Positions 55,106 through 63,891 of a DNA stretch of 64,000 bases are shown here, piece after piece. Origin of the DNA: Arthrobacter beigongshangensis (GTDB lineage Bacteria; Bacillota; Bacilli; Bacillales_A; Planococcaceae); contig NZ_JADHDX010000007.1 in NCBI RefSeq assembly GCF_016820585.1, forward strand, positions 1 to 64,000, read 5' to 3'. Every line of letters begins with the position of its first letter. Position 1 is the first letter of the stretch. Under the pieces are notes generated by a model. It searched no databases. It saw only the letters and a list, made by a program, of their open reading frames with translations, and was not told where the DNA came from. A program made the translations under genes and the position numbers.

Positions 55106-57490
55106 TCAGTTACGCAATGGTTTTCCTTTGACGAGCATATGCTGCATACGTTGCTGTGATTTCGGTTCCGCTACAAGGCTAAGGAACGCTTCACGTTCAA
55201 GATCTAACATATATTGTTCATCCACTAATGTTCCGTATGGTACTTTTCCGCCCGCTAACACAAATGCCAGCTTCTTCGCGATTTTCAGATCATGTTCACT
55301 AATAAACCCTGACAAGAACATGCCCTCTGCACCGAGCAGCATCGTCGCATAACCAGAATCACCTGTTACAGGAATTTTTTCGTGCTTCGGCGCTTTATAG
55401 CCGTTTTCGTATAAAGCTAGAGCTACTTGCTTCGCATCGTAAATTAAGTGATCGCCATTGACACTGACACCGTCCGCAAAATCAAGGAAGTTATTATCCC
55501 GTGCTTCTTCTCCAGAAGTAGATACCTTCGCCATTGCAATGGATTCGAACACTTTATTAGCAACAAACTGGTAATCTATATGAACGCCCTTCGGCAATCC
55601 TTTTAGATGTTTTGTATATAGATTGACGTTACCGCCTCCACCAGGAATCAGCCCAACTCCCACTTCAACAAGCCCGATATATGTTTCCATCGACGCTTGA
55701 ATATGCGCTGCTGGTAAACAAACTTCTGCTCCACCACCGAGCGTCATGCCAAATGGCGCCGCTACTACTGGCTTTGTAGAATATTTGATTTTCATCATGG
55801 CATTTTGGAATGATCGGATAATGAAATCTAGTTCAAAAATATTATCATCCTGTGCTTCCATCAAAATCATGCCAAGGTTCGCACCAACACAGAAGTTTTT
55901 CCCTTGATTTCCAATGACAAGCCCCTTGTAGTTTTTCTCAACCTCATCTACTGCATAATTGATCATCTGAATGATATCCGGACCAATTGAATTCGATTGG
56001 GAGTGGAACTCAAGAAGTGCAACGCCATCTCCAAGGTCTATTAAACTAGCACCGGAATTCTTTTTGATGACACCATGTTTTTTCTTGTAGCGTTTCAAGT
56101 TAATTGCTTTTTCGTTCACAGGAACAAGCTTGTAATCTTCCCCGTCGAAGAAGTGCAGGTCTCCGTCTTGTTCGCTATAGAAAGTTTCATAGCCTTTGTC
56201 TAGCAAACGTTGAACGAAGGCAGGTACAGTTGCCCCCTCTTCTTTCATCTTCTCCATCGATTTTGCTACACCGATTGCGTCCCAAATTTCAAACGGTCCT
56301 TGCTGCCAGCCGAAGCCCCATTTCATGGCATTGTCGATGGCAACGATGTCATCTGCGATTTCACCATGTAGCTCTGCAGAATATAATAGTGTCGGAGCAA
56401 TGATATTCCACAGAATTTCACCTGTCCGGTCATTCGCGTAAACCAATGTTTTCACTTTATTAGCTAGCCCTTTTTGTTGCTTCGCCATTTCAATTGAAGG
56501 CGTTTTCAATTTCTTCGCTGGACCGTATTCAAATGTCTCTGTATCTAGTTCTAGAATGTCTTTCCCTTGTTTCGAATAGAAGCCTTGTTTTGCTTTCGCG
56601 CCAATCCAACCATTGTCGATCATCTTTTTCATAAATGGCGGCAGTTTGAACACTTTCTGCTCTTCGCCTACCGTTTTGTCATAGACGTTTTTCGCGACAT
56701 GCATAAATGTATCAAGACCTACAACATCGAGCGTACGGAAAGTGGCAGATTTTGGACGTCCAATCAATGTACCCGTCACAGAATCGACTTCCCCAATCGA
56801 ATAGCCACGTTTCTCCATTTCACGTAATGTGATTAGCAGTCCATATGTACCAATCCGATTGGCGATGAAGTTCGGTGTATCCTTTGCAATGACGACACCT
56901 TTCCCTAATCGATCTTCTCCAAAGCTCGTCATAAATTCCACCACTTCTGGAGCTGTCGTACTTGCCGGAATGACTTCCAAAAGCTTCAAATAGCGTGGTG
57001 GGTTGAAAAAGTGTGTGCCCAGGAAGTGTTTTTGAAAATCTTCCGAACGACCTTCTGCCATCGCCTCAATGCTAATGCCTGATGTATTCGAACTAATGAT
57101 TGTTCCCGGCTTGCGAACGGCATCGATTTTTTCATATAACCCTTTTTTCACATCTAATCTTTCAACGATGACTTCAATGATCCAGTCAACATCTTTTAAC
57201 TTTTCTAAGTCATCTTCAAAGTTCCCAGCTTCAATGAGGGATAGATTACTTTTTGTAGTGAGCGGTGCCGGTTTTTGTTTAAGTAGATTTTGGATGGCTC
57301 CTGTTGCAATTTTATTGCGTACTTGAGAACTTTCTAATGTTAACCCTTGCGCTTCTTCCTGTTCCGTTAATTTGCCAGGAACGATATCCAAAAGTAAAAC
57401 CGGTATTCCGATATTTGCGAGATGGGCTGCAATACCCGATCCCATGACACCCGAGCCTAAAACTGCTGCTTTTTTAATTTGATAAGCCAC
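55106..57490 (-). CDS. fadN: 3-hydroxyacyl-CoA dehydrogenase / enoyl-CoA hydratase FadN
   Basis: This 794-residue fusion carries out hydration and NAD-dependent oxidation in beta-oxidation. The N-terminal NAD-binding GSGVMGSGIAAHLAN and the dehydrogenase motif HFFNPPRYLKLLEVI come first (about 1-400), followed by a crotonase domain (about 480-680). That order is opposite to E. coli FadB and typical of FadN/YusL. The start is GTG at 57490, with GGGAGG 8 nt upstream. It heads fadN-fadA-fadE. Confidence 0.95.
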   Translation of the reverse strand: MAYQIKKAAVLGSGVMGSGIAAHLANIGIPVLLLDIVPGKLTEQEEAQGLTLESSQVRNKIATGAIQNLLKQKPAPLTTKSNLSLIEAGNFEDDLEKLKDVDWIIEVIVERLDVKKGLYEKIDAVRKPGTIISSNTSGISIEAMAEGRSEDFQKHFLGTHFFNPPRYLKLLEVIPASTTAPEVVEFMTSFGEDRLGKGVVIAKDTPNFIANRIGTYGLLITLREMEKRGYSIGEVDSVTGTLIGRPKSATFRTLDVVGLDTFMHVAKNVYDKTVGEEQKVFKLPPFMKKMIDNGWIGAKAKQGFYSKQGKDILELDTETFEYGPAKKLKTPSIEMAKQQKGLANKVKTLVYANDRTGEILWNIIAPTLLYSAELHGEIADDIVAIDNAMKWGFGWQQGPFEIWDAIGVAKSMEKMKEEGATVPAFVQRLLDKGYETFYSEQDGDLHFFDGEDYKLVPVNEKAINLKRYKKKHGVIKKNSGASLIDLGDGVALLEFHSQSNSIGPDIIQMINYAVDEVEKNYKGLVIGNQGKNFCVGANLGMILMEAQDDNIFELDFIIRSFQNAMMKIKYSTKPVVAAPFGMTLGGGAEVCLPAAHIQASMETYIGLVEVGVGLIPGGGGNVNLYTKHLKGLPKGVHIDYQFVANKVFESIAMAKVSTSGEEARDNNFLDFADGVSVNGDHLIYDAKQVALALYENGYKAPKHEKIPVTGDSGYATMLLGAEGMFLSGFISEHDLKIAKKLAFVLAGGKVPYGTLVDEQYMLDLEREAFLSLVAEPKSQQRMQHMLVKGKPLRN

Positions 57491-57513
57491 GTGAGAAGCC
57501 TCCCTTGTTTTCT

Positions 57514-57531
57514 TGAATGAACCACCATTCA
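57514..57531. promoter_or_regulatory. FadR-like operator in the fadN leader
   Basis: TGAATGAACCACCATTCA is a TGAATG-N6-CATTCA palindrome. It agrees with the Bacillus FadR pattern TGAATGANTANTCATTCA except in the centre. It lies about 23-40 bp downstream of the predicted start site. Confidence 0.55.
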
Positions 57532-57560
57532 TTTTATGGGCAAAAAAAATAGAAAGCGTT

Positions 57561-57589
57561 TCTATATCTCTCAGTGTAGAACATTTCAA
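57561..57589 (-). promoter_or_regulatory. Promoter of fadN, with a possible cre site
   Basis: TTGAAA (57584-57589) and TATAGA (57561-57566) on the minus strand are spaced 17 bp apart. The palindrome TAGAAAGCGTTTCTA (57550-57564) lies over the start site and resembles a CcpA cre box with about three mismatches. Confidence 0.55.
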
Positions 57590-57618
57590 CCATTTTCGCA
57601 ATATTTAAATTGAAAATA

Positions 57619-57849
57619 TTTATCTTCATTCAGCAAATTCTTTTGTACTGAAAGCGAAGCGTCAGCTACAGAAGTCCCCTACCTTTACAGGTGGCGTGAT
57701 GAATACAATTTTGTTTTCCCGTTCAATAGCTATCGAAACGCTTGCTGAACGAAGATAAAGCCTCCGGCGGATGTCACAGATTTTGAAAGGAGTCAATCGA
57801 GCAAGCTCGATTCAAAATCTGGACGCAATTACGCCGAGGCGTAATTGAT
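57619..57849 (-). repeat. Interspersed structured repeat, copy D, with long flanking inverted arms
   Basis: On the minus strand: CAATTACGCC palindrome, stem CAGATTTTGAATCGAGC-TT-GCTCGATT with TTCAAAATCTG, then GACATCCGCCGGAGGCT (57762-57849). The next 18 bases (57742-57759) match 57619-57636 in inverted form at 17 of 18 positions. Between the arms, CACGCCACC...GGTAGGGGACTTCTG resembles a segment beside copy A. Confidence 0.8.
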
Positions 57850-57935
57850 TCTAGTATATTTTCTTTTGAAGCATTAAACTACCCGACATGATTGCAATCA
57901 TTGTACACTTATTATATGAAGGAGGGAATAAAAAG

Positions 57936-58256
57936 ATGAAACCAATTACAACAGCTGAACAGTTCAACGAAATCATTGCAAGCGATTCTAAAGCGCTTAT
58001 TAAATTCCAAGCAGGATGGTGCCCAGATTGCACACGCATGGATATGTTCATCGATCCAATCGTTGAAAAATATGATATGTACACATGGTATGACATCGAC
58101 CGTGATGTGCTACCAGAAATTGCAGAAAAATATGATGTGATGGGTATTCCAAGCTTACTTATTTTCCAAAATGGAGAAAAACAAGCTCATTTGCATAGCG
58201 CCAACGCAAAATCACCTGAACAAGTTACTGAATTTCTTGACGGTGTAGAAAAATAA
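57936..58256 (+). CDS. ytpP: Thioredoxin family protein (YtpP-like)
   Basis: This 106-residue thioredoxin-fold protein has WCPDC at Cys29-Cys32 and cis-Pro in MGIPSLLIF. It would act on cytosolic disulfides. Length and motif fit B. subtilis YtpP. The start is the ATG at 57936, with AAGGAGG upstream; the longer frame is unsupported. Confidence 0.9.
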   Translation: MKPITTAEQFNEIIASDSKALIKFQAGWCPDCTRMDMFIDPIVEKYDMYTWYDIDRDVLPEIAEKYDVMGIPSLLIFQNGEKQAHLHSANAKSPEQVTEFLDGVEK

Positions 58257-58264
58257 TTTTATAC

Positions 58265-58297
58265 AAAAACGGATAGATAAAAATCTATCCGTTTTTG
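58265..58297. terminator. Terminator after the thioredoxin-like gene
   Basis: AAAAACGGATAGAT pairs with ATCTATCCGTTTTT. Confidence 0.9.
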
Positions 58298-58355
58298 TTA
58301 TGGATTTTATTTCCAAAGTAATATATACTATAGAAAATTGTTGTGAGGTGTAACA

Positions 58356-58820
58356 ATGGACAACGAAAAAGAAATTCAACAATTAAAAGATAAAATTGCC
58401 TACTATGAGCTAGTTATTCATGAACTGTCCGCCCCAATCATTCCTTCCCTCTTCGAAGATACTATCCTTGTGCCAATCGCAGGTCCTATCGGTCATAATC
58501 GCCTTAAGTCTATTCGTAACCGAGTTCTCGATTACTGCGCAGACCATCGCGACACGAATTGTGCTATTTTTGATTTTACAGGTGTTGACATTAAAGACCT
58601 TGAACAACTCGATTTTAATACTTTTACAATTGGAACAAGTCAACTCAATGCCGCCATGAAATTGATGGGCATCCGACCGATTTATGTTGGCTTTAACATA
58701 CAGCTTGTTCGGGAAATTGTACGAGCAGGAATTCATGGCGAAATTGAAACCTATGCCAACTTCAACACGGCACTCACTATCCTTTTCAATACCAATGACA
58801 AATCACTTCATTCCACTTGA
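58356..58820 (+). CDS. STAS-domain protein, RsbR/RsbS-like
   Basis: This 154-residue protein has a short coiled N-terminus (about 1-28) followed by a STAS domain (LVPIAGPIGHNRLKSIRNRV; AIFDFTGVD; LMGIRPIYVGFNIQLVREIV). The STAS part resembles the C-terminal domain of RsbR paralogues of the stressosome, but the N-terminal sensor domain is missing. No rsb genes are adjacent. The phosphorylated Thr/Ser of RsbR is not clearly identifiable. Confidence 0.82.
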   Translation: MDNEKEIQQLKDKIAYYELVIHELSAPIIPSLFEDTILVPIAGPIGHNRLKSIRNRVLDYCADHRDTNCAIFDFTGVDIKDLEQLDFNTFTIGTSQLNAAMKLMGIRPIYVGFNIQLVREIVRAGIHGEIETYANFNTALTILFNTNDKSLHST

Positions 58821-58836
58821 TGAAGTGTTTTTTTAT
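58808..58836 (+). terminator. Terminator after the STAS gene
   Basis: CACTTCA pairs with TGAAGTG across the stop codon, followed by TTTTTTT. Confidence 0.8.
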
Positions 58837-58901
58837 GAGATGATATATGCAGTTTTAGCATTGATGAAATAGGAATAATTGATTAAAAGGTGGTGGACGA
58901 A

Positions 58902-59435
58902 ATGAAAAAAGTATTGAATATCAATGGCAAATCGCAATACGACGAGGATATTAACGAAGCTTTTCGTCCTTCTGCGTGTGGCCCTGTCACCGCTCGTATC
59001 CTTATGGATCAATTCCCTCCAGCTGTTTGCCCTTATGATGTCAATGAATTATATGCACAACTTGGTGGTACAAAAATCGGACTTGGCAAAGGTCCTTTCA
59101 TCCGGAATATGCGTAAATTGCTTGGTGCTGATTGGACTGTCGAAGCCTGTGATATTACTGAAGTAAAAGTCCAAATCGATAATGGGCGACTTGTTGCCGC
59201 AAAGTTTGACAAGTGGTTTAATTTCCGTTGGCGTGGGGGCTACGAATTTGATTATCATTGGGTACCTGTTATTGGATATGAAGAAAAAGAGGGCGACGTT
59301 GAGTTAATTATTCATGATAACGGTGCGAGAAACCGTCCGAGTCAGGTACGACATATTTCGTATAACAAGAATAAACCCGTGTTGTCATTCGTGAAGATTG
59401 AACCCCCAAATTTAAAAAGCATTTATTCATTATGA
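58902..59435 (+). CDS. C39-like peptidase family protein
   Basis: This 177-residue protein has a papain-like C39_2 fold. The candidate catalytic Cys26 is in SACGPVTAR, the His near 119 in DYHWVPVIGY, and an Asp/Asn in IIHDNGARN. No signal peptide is seen, so it would act inside the cell. Members of this group have mostly unknown substrates. The start is the ATG at 58902, with AAAAGGTGG 8 nt upstream. Confidence 0.82.
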   Translation: MKKVLNINGKSQYDEDINEAFRPSACGPVTARILMDQFPPAVCPYDVNELYAQLGGTKIGLGKGPFIRNMRKLLGADWTVEACDITEVKVQIDNGRLVAAKFDKWFNFRWRGGYEFDYHWVPVIGYEEKEGDVELIIHDNGARNRPSQVRHISYNKNKPVLSFVKIEPPNLKSIYSL

Positions 59436-59462
59436 AGGAATTTTCATAACGAATAAATGCTG
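59417..59462. terminator. Convergent hairpin between the C39-like and HxlR genes
   Basis: AGCATTTATTC and TTATGAA pair with TTCATAA and GAATAAATGCT. The T-rich side favours termination of the minus-strand regulator gene. Confidence 0.75.
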
Positions 59463-59465
59463 GTG

Positions 59466-59813
59466 TTAGCTTGAAGATTGATTAATATTATTCCTTTTAC
59501 GAAGTGTATGTTCCGTTCCCCATTCATGCATTGCTACCAAAATCGGCTCTAAACTCTTTCCATATTCAGTAATTGAATACTCTACTTTCGGCGGCACCTG
59601 TGGATATACCTTACGTGTAATAATGTCCTCTTCTTCCAATTCACGTAGCTGATTGGTTAGCATTTTTTGTGTAATCGCTGGCACTCTTCGCCTTAGTTCT
59701 CCAAATCTATGCGTGCCTTGCTGCAATAGAATTAATAAAATAATCGGCTTCCATTTCCCTACCAATATACCTAACGCATCCTCTACACGACATAATTCCG
59801 GTTTCATTTCCAT
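59466..59813 (-). CDS. HxlR-family transcriptional regulator
   Basis: This 115-residue winged-helix DNA-binding protein of the HxlR family has the signature GKWKPIILLILLQQGTHRFG and QKMLTNQLRELEEEDII. A Cys at position 8 (PELCRVEDAL) is in the place used for thiol sensing in YodB/CatR-type members. It is divergent from the flavin oxidoreductase gene it probably controls. The start is the ATG at 59813, with AAGGTGG upstream. Confidence 0.92.
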   Translation of the reverse strand: MEMKPELCRVEDALGILVGKWKPIILLILLQQGTHRFGELRRRVPAITQKMLTNQLRELEEEDIITRKVYPQVPPKVEYSITEYGKSLEPILVAMHEWGTEHTLRKRNNINQSSS

Positions 59814-59936
59814 ATTACTTCCCACCTTAGTATCCTTTTAGATACTATACCACTTCAAAGTGCGTACTTACATAATAAGCTATTACAAATTAAACTATCA
59901 GTAGACAAATTAATTTCAAGAAAAGAGTTGATATAT

Positions 59937-60995
59937 ATGGAAAAGTATCGCATTGATCAAAGTAAAGGTCTAGAATTCGGAATTTATACATTAGGGGATC
60001 ACCTTCCAAATCCACATACCGGGAGTCGCATTTCTGCTAAAGAGCGTATACATGAAATCATTGAATTAGCCAAATTAGCAGATCAAGCTGGTATCGACTT
60101 TTTCAGTGTTGGAGAAAGTCACCAGGAGTATTTTGCAACACAAGCACACTCCGTTGTATTAGCTGCGATTGCACAGGCAACTAGTAACATTAAAATTGCA
60201 AGCTCTTCCACCATAATTAGCACGTCAGATCCTGTTCGTGTGTATGAAGATTTTTCCACAATCGATTTAATTTCCGGCGGTCGTACTGAGATTGTTGCTG
60301 GACGCGCTTCACGCGTTGGACTTTTTGATTTATTGGGTTATAGCGTGCGCGATTATGAAGAATTGTTTGAAGAGAAATTTGAGCTACTGTTGAAAATTAA
60401 TGAAGAAGAAACCGTCAATTGGAATGGGCGGTTCCGTGCACCATTAAACGATGCAACTATTCTTCCTCGACCACAAAACGGATCATTGCCGATTTGGCGT
60501 GCAGTCGGTGGGCATTCCGCGAGTGCGATTAAAGCTGGATACGCAGGGGTTCCTATGTTTTTAGCTACATTGGGCGGACCGGCAACTATCTTTCAGCAAA
60601 CAATTGCTGCTTACCGCGAAGCTGCCGAGCGTAGCGGCTTTGATCCAGCTAAACTCCCCATTGCAACTGCAGGATTTTTCTATGTAGCTGAAACGACACA
60701 GCAGGCGCAAAGGGAAACCTATCCTCATATTAATGAAGGAATGCAGCTCACGAATGGGCGTGGTTATCCGAAGCAGCATTTTGCACAGGGTGCAGACCCG
60801 CGTGATGTTATGAATATCGGTAGCCCTCAAGAGGTTATTGAAAAAATTCTCTATCAGCATGAGCTATTTGGACATCAGCGTTATATCGGTCAAATGGACT
60901 TTGGCGGTGTCCCATTTGATAAGTTAATGAAAAATATTGAACTGATTGGTACAGAAATTTTACCAGCCATAAAAAAATATACAGCCATTGTTTAA
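59937..60995 (+). CDS. LLM-class flavin-dependent oxidoreductase
   Basis: This 352-residue bacterial luciferase-like (LLM) protein binds FMN or F420. It has the motifs DFFSVGESHQEY, ASSSTIISTSDPVRVYEDF and RTEIVAGRASRVG. It could oxidise or reduce small compounds. It is divergent from the HxlR gene, a pairing common for inducible detoxification. The start at 59937 has AAAAGAG upstream. The substrate is unknown. Confidence 0.88.
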   Translation: MEKYRIDQSKGLEFGIYTLGDHLPNPHTGSRISAKERIHEIIELAKLADQAGIDFFSVGESHQEYFATQAHSVVLAAIAQATSNIKIASSSTIISTSDPVRVYEDFSTIDLISGGRTEIVAGRASRVGLFDLLGYSVRDYEELFEEKFELLLKINEEETVNWNGRFRAPLNDATILPRPQNGSLPIWRAVGGHSASAIKAGYAGVPMFLATLGGPATIFQQTIAAYREAAERSGFDPAKLPIATAGFFYVAETTQQAQRETYPHINEGMQLTNGRGYPKQHFAQGADPRDVMNIGSPQEVIEKILYQHELFGHQRYIGQMDFGGVPFDKLMKNIELIGTEILPAIKKYTAIV

Positions 60996-61033
60996 AAAAG
61001 CTAACCGGAAAAATTGTCCGGTTAGCTTTTTAT
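60994..61033. terminator. Terminator after the LLM oxidoreductase gene
   Basis: AAAAAGCTAACCGG pairs with CCGGTTAGCTTTTT. Confidence 0.92.
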
Positions 61034-61090
61034 ATAGCATTTGTAAATGATTCATTTCAAAAAATTATAATAGACAACTAGCTGATAGAT

Positions 61091-61978
61091 TTACAATGAA
61101 AGCGATTTTGCCTGTCTAGTAATCATCGAATACCCTTCTCGTTCCATTAACTCTCGAACCTTATCATCATATAAAGGTATCTTTAAATCCTCTATCGGAT
61201 CGTTCATATCAATTTCACAATGAATTTCCGCCAGCTTCCTTGATAGATGAAGCATGTCGATATCTTCCTCGATTTTTTTGCGCATTCCTGGTGTTAATTC
61301 GTGTAGGGATTCAATAACCCCCTCTACTGAACCATATTCTTTTATTAATTTCAGTGCCGTTTTCTGTCCAATGCCTTTCACGCCTGGATAACCATCGCTT
61401 GTATCGCCCACGAAAGCCTTTGTATCGATGAATTGCTGTGGCGAAATGCCATATTCTTCAACAAATCGATCATATGTATAGATGTCATAAACGTTGTAGC
61501 CTTTTTTCATAAAGGCAATGCGAACTCCAGGTCTGAGTAATTGCAGCAGATCTTTATCTCCAGTAACGATAGTGATGTCCGCCTTACCATCCCATGTCGT
61601 AACCATCGAGCCAATCAAATCATCCGCTTCCATGCCATGAATGCCGTAGTTTTTCCAACCAATCAGTTCCGAAACATTTCTCGCCATATCAAACTGTGGC
61701 ACAAGCTCTGGTGCTGGTGCAGGTCGATTCGCTTTATAACCGTCAAATAAATCATTGCGAAACGTGTGTGCACTCATATCCCAGCAAACTGCTAGATGCG
61801 AGGGCTCGAATAATGAAGTTGCTGTCATCGTATGGCGCGCAAACCCTTGCACTCCGTTCGTCGGCGTGCCTGCTGCATTCGGGAAGTAATGCCCCATGGC
61901 AGACGTTGCAAAAAATGATCGGAATAACAATGCCATCCCGTCGATTAATAAAATATGTGGTTTCTCTTGAGTATCCAT
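61091..61978 (-). CDS. ypcP: 5'-3' exonuclease (YpcP)
   Basis: This 295-residue FEN-like nuclease is related to the 5'-nuclease domain of DNA polymerase I and can remove RNA primers from Okazaki fragments. It has the metal-binding DGMALLFRSFFA, YKANRP, GMEADDLIGS (about 125), TGDKDLLQL and GDTSDGYPGVKGIGQKTA helix-hairpin-helix. Length matches B. subtilis YpcP. GGAGG precedes the ATG. Confidence 0.94.
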   Translation of the reverse strand: MDTQEKPHILLIDGMALLFRSFFATSAMGHYFPNAAGTPTNGVQGFARHTMTATSLFEPSHLAVCWDMSAHTFRNDLFDGYKANRPAPAPELVPQFDMARNVSELIGWKNYGIHGMEADDLIGSMVTTWDGKADITIVTGDKDLLQLLRPGVRIAFMKKGYNVYDIYTYDRFVEEYGISPQQFIDTKAFVGDTSDGYPGVKGIGQKTALKLIKEYGSVEGVIESLHELTPGMRKKIEEDIDMLHLSRKLAEIHCEIDMNDPIEDLKIPLYDDKVRELMEREGYSMITRQAKSLSL

Positions 61979-62011
61979 TATGTATTCCTCCTCGAATAAT
62001 TACTGGCTCTA

Positions 62012-62153
62012 TCATAGCATACGATTTCGGTAGAGACTGCTCTCGTTGTTGGACACTTTGGCGAAATGGTTGGAGACTTCCTCAATTTTGTTGGACATTT
62101 TACACGCTTTGTTGGAGGCTTTGACGATTTCGTTGGACACTTTTCCCACCATA
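62012..62153 (-). repeat. Five 21-bp repeats, readable as a heptad peptide ORF
   Basis: TTGGA recurs at 62049, 62070, 62091, 62112 and 62133, an exact 21-bp spacing. On the minus strand an open frame from ATG at 62152 to TGA at 62012 would encode 46 residues with heptads KVSNEIV, KASNKAC, KMSNKIE, EVSNHFA and KVSNNES. It ends 33 bp before the exonuclease start. The ribosome binding site is poor for the ATG. A GTG at VSN has GGTGGG nearby. Coding is possible but unproven. Confidence 0.6.
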
Positions 62154-62168
62154 AAACACACTGGACAT

Positions 62169-62204
62169 CAAAAAAGCCGAATTCAAAAAGAATTCGGCTT
62201 TTCT
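62169..62204 (-). terminator. Terminator after hutH
   Basis: AAAAGCCGAATTC pairs with GAATTCGGCTTTT. Confidence 0.9.
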
Positions 62205-62208
62205 GCCT

Positions 62209-63687
62209 TCACTCCACCAAAAACTGTGCTAGCTTTTCGATATCCGGTGTGAAAATACGGTCTTCTTCAATTGGTCGAACGATGGCCATTAATTGTTCAA
62301 ACTTCACACGGGTTCTCGGTGCCATCTGTTCAGCACCTCGAATCGAACAGCCCGTCAACGCACATAGCGCTTCAATCGCCAAAACATGTCGCGCATTTTT
62401 AATAATTGCATAGACATGCCTAGCGCCAATTGTCCCCATTGACACATGATCTTCCTGATTGCCTGATGATGGAATCGAGTCAACAGACGCCGGGTGTGCG
62501 AGGGTTTTATTTTCCGACACGAGGCTTGCTGCTGAATATTGCAAAATCATAGCGCCTGATTGCAAGCCAGGTTCTGGGCTCAAAAACGGAGGCAATCCTT
62601 CATTTAACTGCGGATTTACCAATCGTTCAATACGCCGTTCCGAAATATTTGCCAGCTCCGCCACACCGAGCTTCAGAAAATCCATAGCAAACGCAATTGG
62701 CTGCCCATGAAAATTACCGCCAGATACAACCGTATCCCCATCATCGAAAATAAGCGGATTGTCCGTTGCTGCATTCATTTCAATCTCTAATTTCTCTTTC
62801 ACATAACCAAGCACCTGCCAGCTGGCACCATGGACTTGTGGAATACAACGAATTGAATACGCATCTTGCACGCGCTTTTCTCCTTGAACAGTCGTCAGCT
62901 GGCTTCCCGCTAACCATTTCAGCATCCGGGTCGCCACGTCCACTTGTTCTGAATAGCCACGTGCCTCATGAATCGCTGGATGAAAAGCATCCGTAATTCC
63001 ATGTAGCGCCTCCATCGTCATCGCCGCAATCCACTCACTATTGTAAGCCAACGACTCCGCCTCCAAATAATTGACCACGCCTTGTGCCGTCATCGCCTGC
63101 GTTCCATTAATGAGCGCAAGACCTTCTTTCGCCTCCAACACAATCGGAGCAAGACCATGCTCCTGCCAAACAGCCGCTGACGGAACTTGCCTTCCTTCTT
63201 GCCAGACAAATCCTTCTCCCAGTAAAACAAGGGCCAAATGCGACAATGGTGCAAGATCGCCCGATGCCCCAAGTGACCCTTGTTGCGGAATCACCGGATG
63301 AATCTGGTTATTGACCATATACGCAAAACGCTCCAACACTTCTACACGAATACCTGAAAAGCCCTTCAGTAACGCATTCAACCGCAGCACTACCATCGCC
63401 CGTGAAACCATTTCAGGAAATGGCTCTCCAACACCGCATGAATGCGAGCGAATTAGATGCAATTGCAAAGCCTTCGTATCCTTCTCATCAATTTTCACAT
63501 CACTAAACTTGCCAAATCCCGTATTAATGCCGTAAACAGTCCGTTCTTCTTGCACGATTCTCTCCACTGCAGCACGACTTTTTCGCACTCGGACCAATGC
63601 TTCTTCATCCAATGAAACCTGGGACATCCTATATAAAATAGCTTTCATCTCATCCAAACGAAGAGAGGAACCTGTTAATGTAATCAT
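62209..63687 (-). CDS. hutH: Histidine ammonia-lyase
   Basis: This 492-residue enzyme removes ammonia from histidine to form urocanate, the first step of histidine use. The Ala-Ser-Gly that forms the MIO cofactor is in [14 protein letters not shown] near residue 143. Other active-site parts include NALLKGFSG and GGNFHGQP. The start is the ATG at 63687, with AAAGGA 8 nt upstream. It lies downstream of hutI on the same strand, with a repeat copy between. Confidence 0.96.
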   Translation of the reverse strand: MITLTGSSLRLDEMKAILYRMSQVSLDEEALVRVRKSRAAVERIVQEERTVYGINTGFGKFSDVKIDEKDTKALQLHLIRSHSCGVGEPFPEMVSRAMVVLRLNALLKGFSGIRVEVLERFAYMVNNQIHPVIPQQGSLGASGDLAPLSHLALVLLGEGFVWQEGRQVPSAAVWQEHGLAPIVLEAKEGLALINGTQAMTAQGVVNYLEAESLAYNSEWIAAMTMEALHGITDAFHPAIHEARGYSEQVDVATRMLKWLAGSQLTTVQGEKRVQDAYSIRCIPQVHGASWQVLGYVKEKLEIEMNAATDNPLIFDDGDTVVSGGNFHGQPIAFAMDFLKLGVAELANISERRIERLVNPQLNEGLPPFLSPEPGLQSGAMILQYSAASLVSENKTLAHPASVDSIPSSGNQEDHVSMGTIGARHVYAIIKNARHVLAIEALCALTGCSIRGAEQMAPRTRVKFEQLMAIVRPIEEDRIFTPDIEKLAQFLVE

Positions 63688-63709
63688 AGCAACCATCCTT
63701 TATTCCTTA

Positions 63710-63891
63710 ATCAATTACGCCAAGGCGTAGTTGCGTCCAAATTTCGAATTGTGCCTGCAGGATGCAGGTATGCGACCGTTGCCGCAGGACGTCGCGAACT
63801 TAGACTGCCTTCCTTAACTCCCCTCGTAATTTGTGACATCCGCCGGAGGCTTAGGTCAACAAGGATCGAACTATATCCTTGTTGACCTAAG
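63710..63891 (+). repeat. Interspersed structured repeat, copy B
   Basis: Same ends as copy A (ATCAATTACGCC; GACATCCGCCGGAGGCTT), with stem CAAATTTCGA pairing with TCGTAATTTG. The inner hairpin is CCTGC-AGGAT-GCAGG, where copy A has CCCAC-AGGAT-GTGGG. The 17 bases at 63850-63866 are exactly inverted at 63875-63891, which contains the hutI stop codon. Confidence 0.85.

Noticed and set aside
62049..62153. 21-bp repeats as a small CRISPR array
   Set aside because: The units are contiguous with no spacers, only TTGGA is strictly kept, and there are no cas genes in the window.
62066..62413. 115-residue plus-strand ORF reading VGHF/VGGF repeats
   Set aside because: Most of it is antisense to hutH, it crosses the hutH terminator, and it has no supported start.
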